A stretch of 64,000 bases of DNA from Sulfurospirillum diekertiae. Its GTDB lineage: Bacteria; Campylobacterota; Campylobacteria; Campylobacterales; Sulfurospirillaceae. Shown piece by piece: positions 8,345 through 17,023 of this stretch; the first letter of the stretch is position 1; every line of letters starts with the position of its first letter. The position numbers and the translations under genes are program-made. The notes below the pieces were generated by a model. The model was not told the origin of the DNA, did not search any database, and saw nothing but the letters and a program-made list of their open reading frames with translations. The stretch spans positions 2,108,001 through 2,172,000 of the forward strand of contig NZ_CP023275.1 in assembly GCF_002309535.1 (NCBI RefSeq). Reading direction: 5' to 3'.

Positions 8345-11116
8345 ATGAAAGTTTCAAATTTCACGTTTGAGGATTTTTCATCGCTGAAAAATCGTATTGA
8401 ATCCGGGGCTTTTGAAAATGAACCATCCCTTTTAGTGCAATTTTTTGATGGTCGCAACGACGAACAGCTTTTTAGCGATCTTGCCTCCACACTTTCGACG
8501 TTGCTCCCTCAAGCAACGATCTTAGGTGTGACTACAGCAGGAGAAATCCTCGATGGGAAAATGCTTGAAAACACCGTCACACTCTCTTTTTGTGCCTTCA
8601 CACATACAAAACTCATTCCCCTTTATACGCGCCGTTGTAATTTTAACGGTGGAATTTCTGTCGTTCAACATCTCAGTCATAATGTCACAGCGGCCATCTT
8701 TTTCAGTGAAGGCTTGCAAGGTGAACCTGAAGAATTTTTAAGTGGTGTTAATTTTATACGCAAAGATTTAACCATTGCAGGTGGTGCAGCAGCAGATTAT
8801 GGGAGGTTTGCGAGAACGTTAATTGCTTTAAATGGTACCGTGTACACTCATGGCGTTGTGGGTGTGGCATTTGACAATCTCTCTTTAAAAATCCTCAATC
8901 ATTGGAAACTTAACTGGAATCCTATTGGCAAACCGATGGTCATTACAAAAGTGGTCAACAATACGATTTTTGAGCTTGATCAAACACCTATATTTGAGGT
9001 TATTCGCCACTATTTTGGAGATGATGTTGTTGCTCATCTTCCTTCCAGTATCGTCAAATTTCCGCTCATTAAAACCGAAAAAGGTGTTTATATTGCCAGA
9101 GCGCCTGTCGCTGTAACGGAGAATGCCCTCGTTTTTGCAGGTAATTTTAAGGCAGGCGATCGTGTTCGTTTTGGTATCGCCAATGTTGATGAAATCGTAG
9201 AAAATAATGATGCAAGGCTTCTTCTTAAACCTGAAGTTGTCTGGATCTATTCGTGTATGGGGCGTAAAGCGTTTGCCGGTGAAATTCTTGAGAGTGAATT
9301 TCAGACCTACAATATCTTAGGCACAACCTGCGGCTTTTTTAGTTATGGTGAATTTTTCAAAACACCTCGTTCTTCGCAGATGATGAACCTCACCACGACT
9401 GTTTTGGCACTGAGTGAACAAGAAGAGCTCGAAACATTACCCCAACCGAGTAGAAAACAGTTGGATGAAAAACACGAGAACATTGCAGTCATGTCCAGAC
9501 TGACCAATGCCGTCGTGGATGAATTGGAACATACGATTAAAACACTTGATGCCTATAAACTAGCCCTCGATGCGAACTCTATTGTCTCGAGAACCAACAC
9601 AAAAGGCATTATCACCTATGTCAATGACCTTTTTGTCAAAATTTCAGGCTACTCAAGAGAAGAGCTTCTTGGTAAGTCGCATAACATCATTCGCCATCCT
9701 GATGTCCCTGATAGCACCTTTAAAGAGATGTGGACGACCATCAAAAATGGTCAAGTATGGAAAGGGCTTATCATCAATAAAGCCAAATCAGGAGAGCCTT
9801 ACTATGTCGATACAACCATCATTCCGCTTTTTGATGAGAACAAACAAATCGTCGAGTACATCTCTACACGCAATGACCTAACCAAAATCATCAAACAGCA
9901 AAAACAAATTCGCGAACAGACAACCGATGCTTTAACCAACCTTCCCAACAGAGTGAAATTTTTTGAAGATATTGCGGTATCCAAAAATCCGATTATCGCT
10001 CTAATTAACATTGATAATTTTGGTGAAATAAACCGCTTCTACGGGTTTGAAAGTGGCAATACACTCCTTAGAGAATTTTCCGCTCTTTTTCTTGAGATGT
10101 TAAACTTCACGCCCTATTCGCTTTATAAACTTGAAGCAGACAACTTTGTTATTTTTGGGGATGGAGAAGATAATGAGATATTTTGCACGACCATGGAAAA
10201 ATTTATTAACCAAATCCATACTCATCAATTTTTAGCAGATATGCAAGGCATTACCACACGTATTAGTGTGGGAATTGCGCTTGAGAAAGAACAAATTCTT
10301 TCACATGCAGAAGAAGCCCTTAAACAAGCACGAATGCGTAATCTAAACTGGATGCTCTCTAGCGAAAAAGAAGAAGCCATCCATCTGCAAAACTTTCAAA
10401 TGCTCCATACACTTAAAAGTGCCATTGAACAGGGCAGAATTGTTCCCTACTACCAAGCGCTTGTTCATCTCAAAAGCAACAAAATAACCAAATATGAAAG
10501 CTTAATACGCTTGATTGATGAAAATGGCAAGGTCTATTCGCCCTACTTCTTCCTCGAAGTCGCTAAAAAATCAAAGTATTATTTAGCCCTCACGCGTATT
10601 ATGATTGAAAAAACACTTTTGGATTTTGCCCATCGAGAAGAAAATGTTGCCATCAACCTTTCGGTGGAAGACATTGAAGATGCAGAGACTGTTTTATTCA
10701 TCGAAAATGCGATTAAAAACTTTGTAGATCCTTCACGCATCACCTTTGAATTGACCGAAACGGAAGCCATCAAAGACTATATCACGATCATCTCTTTTAT
10801 CGCATCGGTCAAAGCGTTAGGTGTTAAAATCGCCATTGATGATTTTGGAAGCGGCTACTCAAACTTTGCCTATCTCGCGCAATTTAATGCCAATATTTTA
10901 AAAATAGATGGTACCATCATCCAAAAAATAACAACCGATTCCAACGCATATCAAATTGCTGCTGCGATCAATGACTTTGCAAAACGACTCGGATTGCAAA
11001 CCGTTGCAGAGTTTGTCTTTGATGAAGCGACCAACGATGTTGTTAAAGATCTCAACATTGACTTTGCACAAGGCTACTTTCACGCTGAGCCTCTGCCGAT
11101 TGAAAAATTGCCGTAA
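8345..11116 (+). CDS. FIST sensor - PAS - degenerate GGDEF - EAL protein
   Basis: A 923-aa cytoplasmic multidomain signalling protein with no membrane segment. Order: FIST N domain (about 20-215) and FIST C domain (about 215-360), a family proposed to bind small ligands such as amino acids; PAS domain of the Aer type (about 405-500; ISGYSREELLGKSHNIIRHPD); GGDEF-like domain (about 530-665); EAL domain (about 680-915). The GGDEF signature is replaced by EADNF near residue 596, so cyclase activity is unlikely. The EAL domain reads ESL at the start but keeps the NLS, ELTE, DDFGSGYS, KIDG and AE motifs, so it may still hydrolyse cyclic di-GMP. The ligand is not known. It is flanked by its own promoter and lies next to a cupin gene. 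Confidence 0.85.
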   Translation: MKVSNFTFEDFSSLKNRIESGAFENEPSLLVQFFDGRNDEQLFSDLASTLSTLLPQATILGVTTAGEILDGKMLENTVTLSFCAFTHTKLIPLYTRRCNFNGGISVVQHLSHNVTAAIFFSEGLQGEPEEFLSGVNFIRKDLTIAGGAAADYGRFARTLIALNGTVYTHGVVGVAFDNLSLKILNHWKLNWNPIGKPMVITKVVNNTIFELDQTPIFEVIRHYFGDDVVAHLPSSIVKFPLIKTEKGVYIARAPVAVTENALVFAGNFKAGDRVRFGIANVDEIVENNDARLLLKPEVVWIYSCMGRKAFAGEILESEFQTYNILGTTCGFFSYGEFFKTPRSSQMMNLTTTVLALSEQEELETLPQPSRKQLDEKHENIAVMSRLTNAVVDELEHTIKTLDAYKLALDANSIVSRTNTKGIITYVNDLFVKISGYSREELLGKSHNIIRHPDVPDSTFKEMWTTIKNGQVWKGLIINKAKSGEPYYVDTTIIPLFDENKQIVEYISTRNDLTKIIKQQKQIREQTTDALTNLPNRVKFFEDIAVSKNPIIALINIDNFGEINRFYGFESGNTLLREFSALFLEMLNFTPYSLYKLEADNFVIFGDGEDNEIFCTTMEKFINQIHTHQFLADMQGITTRISVGIALEKEQILSHAEEALKQARMRNLNWMLSSEKEEAIHLQNFQMLHTLKSAIEQGRIVPYYQALVHLKSNKITKYESLIRLIDENGKVYSPYFFLEVAKKSKYYLALTRIMIEKTLLDFAHREENVAINLSVEDIEDAETVLFIENAIKNFVDPSRITFELTETEAIKDYITIISFIASVKALGVKIAIDDFGSGYSNFAYLAQFNANILKIDGTIIQKITTDSNAYQIAAAINDFAKRLGLQTVAEFVFDEATNDVVKDLNIDFAQGYFHAEPLPIEKLP

Positions 11117-11141
11117 CATTTTACATGTAAAGCATTACCAT

Positions 11142-11549
11142 CTATTTTTTGATGGAATACACGCTCTCTTTTGTGCCTGCATAAAAAACAACAATTTCCA
11201 CCGCTTCATCGCCCTCATTCACCCCATAATGCCATTTGTCTACCACCTCAATCAGTGCATCACCTGCTTTAAGATACAATGTTTTGTTCTCATCGGTAAC
11301 GACTTTGAGTGAGCCTTTTGCCATATACCCCGCATTGATAATAGGATGCTTGTGCAACGGAAGCGTCGTGTGAGCAGGAATGGTAATCTTCAAAACCGAA
11401 ATCTCAGGCGCGTCCTTTGGATAAGCAGGCAAGCGTGATCCATCCCAACTTTGAGCAGACTTCGCAAGCGTGACTGATTCTACATTTTCAGCAGCAAAAA
11501 TAGCGCTTGAAAGCAGTAGAAAAAAGCAGAATAATTTTTTCATAATCAA
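11142..11549 (-). CDS. exported small cupin-domain protein
   Basis: 135 aa. Residues 1-20 are a signal peptide (hydrophobic core CFFLLLSSAIFA), so the protein is periplasmic. A single cupin barrel follows with a metal-binding-like HKHP motif (near residue 62), the glycine-rich turn and a second His around residue 107 (DKWHYG). Periplasmic cupins of this size bind small molecules or metals; no reaction can be assigned. It is convergent with the EAL gene. Palindromes TTTACATGTAAA lie on both sides of the gene (11120-11131, 11582-11593). A second in-frame Met at codon 3 is an alternative start. Confidence 0.75.
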   Translation of the reverse strand: MIMKKLFCFFLLLSSAIFAAENVESVTLAKSAQSWDGSRLPAYPKDAPEISVLKITIPAHTTLPLHKHPIINAGYMAKGSLKVVTDENKTLYLKAGDALIEVVDKWHYGVNEGDEAVEIVVFYAGTKESVYSIKK

Positions 11550-11629
11550 CCTTTTGATGGGAGTTTTGAAGTCATTTTAGCTTTACATGTAAAGGGTTGT
11601 CAAGGTAGGGAAGAGTCCTCAATGTAGTT

Positions 11630-12742
11630 TTATCCCGATATTTTTTCTATATCTTGTTTATCAAAATAGGGACTCTTGGTGGTTTGTATTTGGAGCTGTT
11701 TTAAGGTATCAGAAATATTTTTCTCTTTTTGGTTAGTAAAATTTAATAGCTCAAAAGTGCTTATCTTTAAAGCATCTTGAAGCTTCTGCTGAAGGGTAGC
11801 TTCTTGCTCTTTTTTAGCTGCTGCAAACCCAAAGTCGTAGTTTTGTAGCTTAGAATCATCGTTTAAATTCGTGTGAATATCAAGAAAATCCGTGTGAAAT
11901 TTTTCTATACTAGTTATGATTTTTTGACGGTAATCTGTCCCTTCAGCTTGATCCTTCAAGCTTTCCTCAAGTGTAACAGTTCCATCAAGATTGGTATCCA
12001 TTTGCAATGTATGCTGAAGCTCTTTTTCAACACTGTTTTCAAAAGAAGGTTTGGGAGAGGGTTTGGATGAATGTTGACTTTGAAGCTCTTCTTTTTCATC
12101 GTTATTCTTCGAAGCAGACGGAGCAGAATCACCCAATATTTTATATTTTGCTACAACCCCCATATTTATTTTCACTACTTTCTTTCCAATATAATCGTAG
12201 TTAGTATAACCTTCCATACCAACAGTCAAGTTTTTTGCTTCGTCACCTTCTATCAATCCGTTTCCATCGGCATCAGACTTGGTGTAGTTACGATCAACTC
12301 TGATATTTTGCATCCATCCGGCAACAAAAGCTTCTGCATCGCCATTGAGGCGTAAAGTTCCATCACTGCGTTCAAAAAAGTTATTCGTTCCATCAAATTT
12401 TTGTTTGAGCTGATCAATACTCTTTTTTGAAAGTTGTATCGTCACAAATTTATTATTATTTTCAGGATCGTGCATGACAACAAGGCGATTTGGCTCATTT
12501 TTTGTACCATCAGAATAGCTAACGTAAGTAAATTTTGATTTATCAACGCTAATCTTTTCGTATTTGAGTTCTTCAAGCGAGAGTTCTTTAAAATGAATTG
12601 CTGTGGAGGTATAAATATTTCCTTCTGTCGTTACTTTTGTTGGCTCCTTTTTGAGTTCTGCCAACTCTTTAGCGGTAGGTTTAATTCTTGGTGTTATATA
12701 TGTTCCCGCCTGAGCGGTAGAAGATGAAATAGAAATTCCCAC
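11630..12742 (-). CDS. EF-hand-containing protein of unknown function
   Basis: 370 aa with no signal peptide or membrane segment. Two good 12-residue EF-hand loops: residues 157-168 (Asp157, Asp159, Asn161, Leu163, Glu165, Glu168) and 249-260 (Asp249, Asn251, Asp253, Thr255, Thr257, Glu260). Between them lies a Ser/Lys/Pro-rich linker, and the C-terminus is helical and Lys/Gln-rich. The start is GTG at 12742 with AGGAG 8 nt upstream. I do not recognise the family. Calcium binding is inferred from the loops. It is monocistronic, between the cupin gene and a divergent SRPBCC gene. Confidence 0.7.
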   Translation of the reverse strand: MGISISSSTAQAGTYITPRIKPTAKELAELKKEPTKVTTEGNIYTSTAIHFKELSLEELKYEKISVDKSKFTYVSYSDGTKNEPNRLVVMHDPENNNKFVTIQLSKKSIDQLKQKFDGTNNFFERSDGTLRLNGDAEAFVAGWMQNIRVDRNYTKSDADGNGLIEGDEAKNLTVGMEGYTNYDYIGKKVVKINMGVVAKYKILGDSAPSASKNNDEKEELQSQHSSKPSPKPSFENSVEKELQHTLQMDTNLDGTVTLEESLKDQAEGTDYRQKIITSIEKFHTDFLDIHTNLNDDSKLQNYDFGFAAAKKEQEATLQQKLQDALKISTFELLNFTNQKEKNISDTLKQLQIQTTKSPYFDKQDIEKISG

Positions 12743-12925
12743 AGATGAGCTCCTAAATAATACGACATACTCTAAAATCGACCAATGGGAAAATAAATCA
12801 ATTAAATTGAGAGCCCTAAAGGGAAAACATATTTATTTGAATAATTTTTGATGCTTCTTTGCTATGATATGGATGTATGCTTAAAATTATGGCATTTTTC
12901 TACAAGTGAACATTAAAGGAAATCC

Positions 12926-13381
12926 ATGAACCTCTACACCCTGCATTACACCTGCATTCTTGACGCAAGCGTTGAAGACGTGTGTGCTTTTCATACCGAT
13001 ACACACAACCTTCCACTGATTACGCCACCATCGATTAAGGTGAACATCGTGAAGATGGAGAACGACAGCGTCATTTTGGACATTAAAAAGTTTGGAATCA
13101 CGACACGTTGGGAAATGGCGCTTGAGAAAAACTGCCCTCACAGCATTGTCGATGTGATGATCAAAGGGCCTTTTGCGGCGTTTAGACATGAAAGACAATT
13201 CATAGCAGAAGATGAAAATCACACACGCATGGAAGAGACCATCACACTAGCGCCACCAATTCCTTTTTTAGGAAGACTCTTCTTTTGGTTTGTAAAAAAA
13301 GATATGGATGCTATGTTTGCGTACCGCCACACGATGACACAAGCGCATTTTCGCTTTGAAAATCAAGCCAAACACCTCTAA
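12926..13381 (+). CDS. SRPBCC (START-like) ligand-binding domain protein
   Basis: 151 aa, single-domain protein of the Bet v1/START/polyketide-cyclase fold: N-terminal strand, helix around 18-30, a long antiparallel sheet (IKVNIVKMENDSVILDIKK ending near residue 56) and a C-terminal helix (about 112-150). Such proteins bind hydrophobic ligands; the ligand cannot be read from sequence. AAGG precedes the ATG (tttAAGGaaatcc). A hairpin ending in the next gene provides termination. No operon partner. Confidence 0.65.
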   Translation: MNLYTLHYTCILDASVEDVCAFHTDTHNLPLITPPSIKVNIVKMENDSVILDIKKFGITTRWEMALEKNCPHSIVDVMIKGPFAAFRHERQFIAEDENHTRMEETITLAPPIPFLGRLFFWFVKKDMDAMFAYRHTMTQAHFRFENQAKHL

Positions 13382-13413
13382 CGTCATTATCATGACACAT
13401 GCAAATTAAACTT

Positions 13414-13452
13414 GAGTGATCTTTGTGAAAGAGTCTTCCTTAAAGATCACTC
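13414..13452. terminator. hairpin between SRPBCC and Sel1 genes
   Basis: GAGTGATCTTT and AAAGATCACTC form a perfect 11-bp stem with a 17-nt loop, placed between convergent genes and overlapping the last codons of the Sel1-repeat gene. Likely bidirectional terminator. Confidence 0.6.
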
Positions 13453-14136
13453 TTCCACAAATCCTGTGTTATTTTTAACAATCTGATAGTTTTTACAGCC
13501 TGTCTCATCGCCCAAATCACATGCCTTTTTGAACAGCTCTTGCGCCTTTTGCGCATCTTGGCTCACGCTGCCTCCCTCGTAGTACATACGAGCAATCGCC
13601 GAGCACTCTTGCGCATCGCCAGCATCACATCCATTTTGATGGTACATGGCAGCATAAACATAGTTTCCACCTTGCTCATACAGCAATGCAAGATGCGCAC
13701 AACTGCTTGCCAAGCCCGCACTGCATGCACGATCATAATAGTTCACCGCTTGTTGCAAGTCTTCACTCACACCCGTACCATTTTCATACAAAACCGCGAG
13801 GCTCGCACAACTACTCGCATCACCTAGCACACACCCTTTTTCATACAGTTCAGCTGCTTTGGCATAATTTTGTCCTATTTGACCACTTTCATACATGTAC
13901 CCCAAATTGGAACAACCACTTCCCATGCCCATTGAACAGGTTTGGTTATAAAGTTCTTTGGCCTTGCTAAAGCTCTGTTGGACACCATCACCGATGTGGT
14001 ACATCGCGCCTAATTGTAAACATGCTGTAGGATTGTTATGATCGCACTCGTTTTGCAGCTCGCTTTCACGCGCAAAATCCAATGCAAACAGTGAAGATGA
14101 AACCAGTATTGCCATGATCAATAAGAATTTTTGCAT
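13447..14136 (-). CDS. exported Sel1-repeat (SLR) protein, Hcp-like
   Basis: 229 aa with a signal peptide (about 1-18, SSSLFA). Five or more Sel1-like repeats of about 36 residues follow, each with the pattern A-x-x-L-Y-x-x-G-C-x-x-G-x-A-x-(S/A)-C-x-x-L. The pairs of Cys spaced about 8 residues apart are the hallmark of the cysteine-rich Helicobacter Hcp family, where they form disulfides that stabilise helix pairs. It acts in the periplasm or outside, as a protein-binding scaffold. The partner is unknown. Divergent from the AraC gene. Confidence 0.85.
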   Translation of the reverse strand: MQKFLLIMAILVSSSLFALDFARESELQNECDHNNPTACLQLGAMYHIGDGVQQSFSKAKELYNQTCSMGMGSGCSNLGYMYESGQIGQNYAKAAELYEKGCVLGDASSCASLAVLYENGTGVSEDLQQAVNYYDRACSAGLASSCAHLALLYEQGGNYVYAAMYHQNGCDAGDAQECSAIARMYYEGGSVSQDAQKAQELFKKACDLGDETGCKNYQIVKNNTGFVEE

Positions 14137-14182
14137 GCTCTTCTCCTTGCTAACATTTGAATTATTATATTACAATACTTTT

Positions 14183-14992
14183 ATGAACGAGACTAAAACA
14201 ATTTTGATTTGCTACGAGCAAGCCCCTTTTTTACAGATTCGCCAAACACTGCAGAGTGAGCGCGCTTATGAGGCACATGCACACTCTGCACTCTCCATAG
14301 GATTTATGCTCGAAGGCAAAACGTGCTTTCAGACACCTGAGGGAGAGTTCTTGCTCGAACATGGCGCCCTTGCCATCATTCCGCCTCACACACAACATGC
14401 CTGCAATCCTATTGCACAAACAAGACGAAGTTACATTATGGTCTATTTGGATATGGACTTTTGTACGCGTCTTCAAGCCAAACTGTTTGAAGACACTACA
14501 ACGCTGTTGCCACTGACCACACCACTCGTATTTCATAAGGCTTTATTTGAGGAGTTTGAGCGCATTATTACGGCGCTCATAGAGGGTTTTTTACCTTTAC
14601 ATGTAAAGGCATTGGAAGCATGGCTAGAGAGCTTTTTTTGGCTCTATACGAAACAAGGAGTGAGCCAAGACACAAACACTGCCCTTCAAGACATAGCACG
14701 CTTTTTGGAAAGTCGGCTGGATGAAACACCCAGTCTTGATGAGCTTTCCAAACGTTTTAGACTCAACCCCTATGTTCTCACACGCCACTTTAAACAAACC
14801 TATGGTTGCACACCCAAACACTATGCGCTGGATGTGCGTATCGAGCATGCGAAGCAGTTACTTCACGATGGCACTCCACTTGCCCTGTGCGCGCAATACT
14901 GTGGCTTCGTCGACCAAAGTCACTTCCACCGCTTTTTCAAGCGCCGTACCGCACTCACCCCCAAAGAGTACCAAGTCAATTTTATACAATAA
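14183..14992 (+). CDS. AraC-family transcriptional regulator
   Basis: 269 aa. The N-terminal cupin sensor domain (HAHSALSIGFMLEG; then GEFLLEHGALAIIPP) is of the AraC_binding type. Two C-terminal helix-turn-helix motifs lie at about 168-265 (SLDELSKRFRLNPYVLTRHF and ALCAQYCGFVDQSHFHRFFK), ending with the family signature LTPKEYQ. The ATG at 14183 is preferred because earlier in-frame starts overlap the divergent Sel1 gene and add a non-homologous hydrophobic stretch. The RBS is weak. The gene directly downstream is a LysE-type exporter, so the likely role is substrate-dependent control of that exporter (inference). A TTTACATGTAAA palindrome lies in the linker at 14596-14607. Confidence 0.85.
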   Translation: MNETKTILICYEQAPFLQIRQTLQSERAYEAHAHSALSIGFMLEGKTCFQTPEGEFLLEHGALAIIPPHTQHACNPIAQTRRSYIMVYLDMDFCTRLQAKLFEDTTTLLPLTTPLVFHKALFEEFERIITALIEGFLPLHVKALEAWLESFFWLYTKQGVSQDTNTALQDIARFLESRLDETPSLDELSKRFRLNPYVLTRHFKQTYGCTPKHYALDVRIEHAKQLLHDGTPLALCAQYCGFVDQSHFHRFFKRRTALTPKEYQVNFIQ

Positions 14993-15036
14993 CTTTTTTC
15001 GCATTTCGTTTATGCTTACATGTAAAAAGGAGTTAT

Positions 15037-15663
15037 ATGTTTGGAGTAGAATTCATCACCCTCACCTCTATCTATTTTTTAGCACTTCTCAGTCCGGGAC
15101 AAGACTTTTTTCTCATTATCAAGCACGCATTAACGCATGGATATAAAAAAGCATGGTGGAGTTGTCTAGGGATTGCCAGTGGGAATGCGCTTTACATCGC
15201 TTTAGCCTACATGGGGCATACGTATTTAAGCCAGTACCCCATGATTGTTTCATTTATCGAAATCGGTGGAGCACTTTTTTTACTTTATCTTGGATGTCTC
15301 CTACTTTTTGCGCCCAAACCAAACCTTGAAAACGCTTTACATGTAAAGAGCAAAATGGTATTTAAACTCTTTGTTCAAGGGCTGTTATCGGCTTTATTCA
15401 ATCCTAAAAATATTCTCTTTTATTTCTCACTACTTTTTACCATTGTCAAACCCGAAACAGTTTTACATGTAAAGATAGTTTATGCGGTATGGATGGTCAC
15501 AATGTTGCTGGTATGGGATATGTTTGTAGCGTTTCTATTTGGCAATCAAAGCGCTTTAAGACTTTTGCCTTACCTCAATTTTGTTCAAAAAATAGTGGGC
15601 ATTGGGCTGATCGGCTTTAGTCTCAAGTTAGCTTTTACTTTTTATAAACAGTGCGAGTTGTGA
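15037..15663 (+). CDS. LysE/RhtB-family amino-acid exporter
   Basis: 208-aa inner-membrane protein with about six hydrophobic segments and the family start pattern SPGQDFFLIIKHAL (equivalent of the LysE/RhtB P-G-P/Q motif), then GxxxGxA. Exports amino acids or related small molecules; the substrate is unknown. The start is the ATG with AAGGAG 5 nt upstream. Lies 44 bp after the AraC gene. Two palindromes (15336-15347, 15462-15473) are inside the gene, both read as Leu-His-Val-Lys, and a third sits just upstream (15015-15026). The 3' end overlaps the convergent hemerythrin gene by 36 nt. Confidence 0.85.
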   Translation: MFGVEFITLTSIYFLALLSPGQDFFLIIKHALTHGYKKAWWSCLGIASGNALYIALAYMGHTYLSQYPMIVSFIEIGGALFLLYLGCLLLFAPKPNLENALHVKSKMVFKLFVQGLLSALFNPKNILFYFSLLFTIVKPETVLHVKIVYAVWMVTMLLVWDMFVAFLFGNQSALRLLPYLNFVQKIVGIGLIGFSLKLAFTFYKQCEL

Positions 15664-15984
15664 GTCAATGTTACGAATATGAAGATCCAAACGATCCGCA
15701 ACACCGTTTTTAATATAATTCTTTGCAAACAAGGTATTGCCCTGCATCGCCATTGCTAAGAATTGGCTCATCTCTCCAAGAATTTTTTGGTGCTCTTCAA
15801 AGTGTTCAAAATAGCCTTGAAAATTGAGCTCTTTCATGATGCGCTCTTCATTGGCAAAATGCTCTTTGGTATGGTGAATAAGTGCGCTAAATGATTCAGT
15901 AAAATGAGTGTAGTCAAAAGTGCTGAGCAATTCATCACACTCTGCATGGTAAACGTCAAGTTCGGGACAGTTAAGGCTGAGCAT
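15628..15984 (-). CDS. bacteriohemerythrin
   Basis: 118-aa four-helix protein with a di-iron O2-binding site. The full ligand set of the family is visible: His13 in VYHAEC, then HxxxE (HTKEHFANEE), HxxxH (HFEEHQ) and HxxxxD (LHIRNID). It binds oxygen (or NO) reversibly in the cytoplasm; in microaerobic Campylobacterota such proteins are thought to store, deliver or scavenge O2 or protect Fe-S enzymes. Good RBS (AAGGAG) 5-6 nt before the ATG. Overlaps the convergent LysE gene by 36 nt. Confidence 0.9.
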   Translation of the reverse strand: MLSLNCPELDVYHAECDELLSTFDYTHFTESFSALIHHTKEHFANEERIMKELNFQGYFEHFEEHQKILGEMSQFLAMAMQGNTLFAKNYIKNGVADRLDLHIRNIDSQLALFIKSKS

Positions 15985-16187
15985 CTTTCACTCCTTTTTG
16001 AGACAGTATAGCCTTTTTAAGGGAGAAAGAGTCACATTTGGATGTTTACTTTTTATTCATTTAACTTTTACCAAAAGGTTTGAAAAATACAACCAAAGTA
16101 GGACACGTTGTGCTTGTGATAAAGAACTACTTTTGAGAGTAAATTGCTTAGCTTGGTAGTACGTTTTAGAGCTTGTTTTGGTCACAG
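15985..16187. other. intergenic stretch, nothing firmly identified
   Basis: About 200 bp between the hemerythrin gene and the small-protein module. It contains the RBS and promoter region of hemerythrin on the left. A short stretch near 16150-16185 superficially resembles a tRNA D-arm and anticodon region but does not fold (see rejected items). Confidence 0.3.
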
Positions 16188-16523
16188 CTAGTGCATCTCA
16201 ATCTTGATGTTTGGATTCTTTGATATATTTTTGCTTTCTTCTTTTTCAACCACTGTAAACTTTTTTGGTTCGATTTGTTTCATCATAACTGTTGGTTTAA
16301 CTTTTTCTTTTTTAACTTCGTTTGGTGTTTGATAGAGTAAAAAAACTATGATAAAAATTATTCCATAAATTGCTGTATTTATTGGTCTTATTTTGATTTT
16401 TGTTATGTAACTTAGTAGGCATAATGTGGTGATTGCTACTATAAATATAAGAATTAATTCTCCAATACTTTTTGAGTTCGTGATTGATTGAAACATGCTT
16501 TGTATCATTGTGTTTTCATTCAT
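16188..16523 (-). CDS. small membrane protein of unknown function
   Basis: 111 aa. Two strongly hydrophobic segments at about 18-40 and 48-66, then a Lys/Glu-rich tail of about 45 residues. No recognised domain. The start codon overlaps the stop of the upstream gene by 4 nt (ATGA at 16520-16523), so both are translated together. Codon use is more AT-rich than the flanking housekeeping genes. It belongs to a three-gene module next to the integrated element. A role in an envelope complex can be guessed from its partner's topology, but nothing more. Confidence 0.55.
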   Translation of the reverse strand: MNENTMIQSMFQSITNSKSIGELILIFIVAITTLCLLSYITKIKIRPINTAIYGIIFIIVFLLYQTPNEVKKEKVKPTVMMKQIEPKKFTVVEKEESKNISKNPNIKIEMH

Positions 16524-17002
16524 CTATAATATCCTACACTTGTTGATGTACTAGGATGTATTTCTTCTTCCTCTTGTACTTTTTGAATAGGTATTTGTTT
16601 ATGAGGAGTTTGTTGAGGCATAAGATTAATGGTAGTTTCTTGTTTTGAGGGTTCTATTTTGGGTGGTGTAATGATAGGTTTATTTGAAATGATTTCCATA
16701 TTTTTTGTCATTACTTGTTGAGAGGTTTCTTCTATTTTTTGTGTTTGGATTGTCTTTTGTAGGTCTGTAGTTGTTGTTTCTTCTTTTTTGAGTCTATCGT
16801 TAAATGCCTCATTGGGTTTTTTGTGAATACCGCTTAAATTCATTACAATAATATACACTATCAAAAGAATAATTGGAATCAATGAAAGACGAGGCAATTT
16901 TTTATTATTCTTGTTTGTTAAAAACTTTCCATTAGCTTTTTCTTGGTATTTTTGTTTTCGATACTTTTCTATTAAATCTAATGAATCATCATCATGAAAC
17001 AC
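16520..17002 (-). CDS. single-pass membrane protein with Gln/Thr/Pro-rich tail, unknown
   Basis: 160 aa. A charged N-terminus (DLIEKYRKQKYQEKANG), one membrane segment at about 36-55 (IPIILLIVYIIVMNL), then a long low-complexity tail rich in Thr, Gln, Ile and Pro ending in SVGYYR. The layout (short cytoplasmic part, one anchor, extended periplasmic part) is like structural adaptors of secretion or conjugation systems, for example VirB10-like or TonB-like proteins, but there is no motif to prove it. It overlaps the next gene by 4 nt. Confidence 0.5.
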   Translation of the reverse strand: MFHDDDSLDLIEKYRKQKYQEKANGKFLTNKNNKKLPRLSLIPIILLIVYIIVMNLSGIHKKPNEAFNDRLKKEETTTTDLQKTIQTQKIEETSQQVMTKNMEIISNKPIITPPKIEPSKQETTINLMPQQTPHKQIPIQKVQEEEEIHPSTSTSVGYYR

Positions 17003-17023
17003 TTTTTAGCACCTTGTTGTATT

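Noticed and set aside
14806-15036. Longer LysE ORF beginning inside the AraC gene
   Set aside because: The added 77 residues are out-of-frame AraC coding sequence; the ATG at 15037 has a strong RBS and begins the family's first helix.
16145-16200. tRNA-like stretch (GCTTAGCTTGGTAG and CTTGTTTTGG)
   Set aside because: D-stem and anticodon stem do not pair and there is no acceptor or T-arm. At most a decayed tRNA fragment.
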